Shown here one piece after another: positions 62,911 to 64,000 of a stretch of 64,000 bases of DNA. The stretch comes from Pyrinomonadaceae bacterium (GTDB lineage: Bacteria; Acidobacteriota; Blastocatellia; Pyrinomonadales; Pyrinomonadaceae). The notes below the pieces were generated by a model that did not search any database, was not told the origin of the DNA, and saw only the letters and a list, made by a program, of their open reading frames with translations. The stretch lies in assembly GCA_021228405.1 (NCBI GenBank), contig JAJQRF010000003.1:337581-401580 (forward strand). The letters are read 5' to 3'. Position 1 is the first letter of the stretch, and the number at the start of each line of letters is the position of its first letter. The position numbers were made by a program, and so were the translations under genes.

Positions 62911-63291
62911 TTATCCGCCATTGTTATTTCCACTCTTGTTCCCGCTGTTTTTACTTTTCGACTGCGGAATCAGATTGCTTCTGAGCCTTGCCGCTTCTTT
63001 CGCCGCCGGAGTATCTTTTCCGAGTATTCCGATCACAGCATCGAGCCTTGAAGAAAGTTTTGAATAAGTTCTCTTTTTATTGGTTTGAACCTCTTTTGTC
63101 TTTTCTTTTCTCGCCGCTGTCAGATTATCGCGCTCATTTTCGCTTACGACAATCGAAGTTTTATCGGCATTGGTTTCTTCATCCCAACCCGTAACATCCA
63201 ACCCTTTCGCCTTCAACTCAGTTTTCGCCGTTTGAAGAAATTGCACAAACTGTTCACATAAACCGATTGTTTCAGTAGTAGAAATTGACAT
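62911..63291 (-). CDS. Hypothetical helical protein
   Basis: 126 aa, not recognised. Strong TTGGAGG precedes the ATG. No signal peptide or membrane segment. Residues 1-95 are mostly charged and helical (QFLQTAKTELKAKG, NERDNLTAARKEKTKEVQ, TYSKLSSRLDAVIGILG). The last 25 residues are Ser/Asn/Gly/Lys-rich and disordered. Lies between the third 21-bp array and the methylase. Confidence 0.7.
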   Translation of the reverse strand: MSISTTETIGLCEQFVQFLQTAKTELKAKGLDVTGWDEETNADKTSIVVSENERDNLTAARKEKTKEVQTNKKRTYSKLSSRLDAVIGILGKDTPAAKEAARLRSNLIPQSKSKNSGNKSGNNNGG

Positions 63292-63389
63292 CTCAAATAA
63301 CCTCCAAATAAATAGAATTAAATTTATTCGACACCAATTTACGCCTTTTTGTTTTTTAAGTCAATACTTTTTTTAAAATTTTCGTAAAA

Positions 63390-64000
63390 TTATTTTTTTT
63401 CCAGAATATGCAGATATTCGGTGGTTTCGGTTGCCTTATGATTTCTGTTTTCGGTTTTGTCGGCTTTGAATCTCTGATATTCGGTAGTTGCTAAATCGTA
63501 TCTGCCATATTTCTCCATAATCTTTCTAACTTCGGTTTCAGACATCAACCCTTCGTTGTTATAACTCAAAAAGATGTGTTTGAAATTGGCATTTTTAATT
63601 AAATCTTCAAAAACGAGTGAAACTTCACGTTTTTGGCAATAGCGTGAGCGTTGATAATCTCTCAATCCCGTTTTTCCAGTCGGAACAAAATTATCATACA
63701 AGGCAATCGTATTAAGTAAATGATAATTTGAACCATATTGACGCGCATTATAAGGCGGATCGAGATAAAGCACATCTCCTTCTATTTCATTAATTAAAAT
63801 ATTTGCATCTTTATTATAAACTTCGTGCTTGGCTTCATTTATCGCAAATTCAGCCCCTTTGAGTATTAACGGTTTTTGTGCGGATTTTTTCAAATGTTTA
63901 AGAAAAGCACCGTAAACGCTTGCCGTGTTTGCCACGGCATCGGCATCTTCGAGTAAACTTGTCAGTAAAAAATAATATTGCTTTCTACTTATATAGCCGA
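63390..64000 (-). CDS. DNA adenine methylase, Dam/D12 type (N-terminus beyond the window)
   Basis: The minus-strand frame stays open to the window edge (it reads GYISRKQYYFLLTSLLEDA before the first in-window candidate start at 63935), so the gene is cut, not short. The visible part has VANTASVYGAFLKHLK, the catalytic D-P-P-Y in LYLDPPYNARQYGSNYHLLN, and a C-terminal FLSYNNEGLMSETEV. This is the N6-adenine amino-methyltransferase class (D12). Whether it is a Dam-like orphan or part of a restriction system cannot be seen; no endonuclease is in the window on this side. Confidence 0.88.
   Translation of the reverse strand, partial: GYISRKQYYFLLTSLLEDADAVANTASVYGAFLKHLKKSAQKPLILKGAEFAINEAKHEVYNKDANILINEIEGDVLYLDPPYNARQYGSNYHLLNTIALYDNFVPTGKTGLRDYQRSRYCQKREVSLVFEDLIKNANFKHIFLSYNNEGLMSETEVRKIMEKYGRYDLATTEYQRFKADKTENRNHKATETTEYLHILEKK

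Overview
The window is 64 kb of bacterial chromosome of about 50% GC. Its gene content fits the phylum Acidobacteriota, most likely class Blastocatellia (Pyrinomonadaceae-like). The clues are paired VWFA proteins with Pro-Thr linkers, zinc-ribbon membrane proteins (one ending in a TonB_C domain), delta-60/FG-GAP secreted proteins, an S46 dipeptidyl-peptidase, a DUF1501 protein, and GH92/GH109/GH20 enzymes. This assignment is inferred from proteins; there is no rRNA or tRNA in the window.

Layout. 0-7 kb: D-Ala-D-Ala carboxypeptidase, RRM RNA-binding protein, ribA, mpl and a delta-60/FG-GAP protein. 7.3-8.8 kb: a Tat-exported GH1 glycosidase. 8.8-9.87 kb: 1.1 kb without genes, packed with palindromes, a MITE-like unit, a REP-like unit and a 21-bp repeat array. 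9.9-20.6 kb: small HTH protein, GDPD phosphodiesterase, S46 peptidase, two PLP aminotransferases, a P450 facing a CrtI-type carotenoid oxidoreductase, a TonB_C zinc-ribbon protein and a DinB-like protein. 20.7-24.2 kb: sugar kinase and transketolase operon. 24.4-30 kb: zinc-ribbon/LecA-like protein, a second 21-bp array, Mpo1-like protein, folA, DUF2071 protein and selB. 30-38.9 kb: response regulator without its phospho-acceptor Asp, pirin, Nudix/metallo-beta-lactamase fusion, methyltransferase, DUF1501, prolyl-hydroxylase-like oxygenase and a secreted metalloprotease. 39-47.7 kb: four exported glycan-degrading enzymes on one strand (GH20, GH109, GH35, GH92). 47.8-56.6 kb: rluD, a secreted HEMTH protein, ileS-lspA-lgt and phosphomannomutase. 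56.8-64 kb: two VWFA proteins, SRPBCC protein, proA-proB, a histidine phosphatase, a third 21-bp array, an unknown gene and a Dam-type methylase cut by the window edge.

The most unusual feature is the non-coding architecture. First, there are three tandem arrays at 9568-9819, 25364-25613 and 62687-62854. Their unit sequences are unrelated but all have a 21-bp period, which is exactly two helical turns or seven codons. The period is indel-free in the first and also holds exactly in the third. Second, about twenty gene junctions carry long palindromes whose arms are made of repeated short words, in several dispersed families. Some lie inside genes as in-frame insertions: exactly 27 codons in the GH92 gene, about 30 in rluD and probably a linker in the Nudix/MBL fusion. 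This resembles the protein-coding palindromic elements known in Rickettsia. Third, two diverged REP-like units share stem-loops with compensatory base changes. No CRISPR array, Cas gene, integrase, full insertion sequence, tRNA or rRNA was found.
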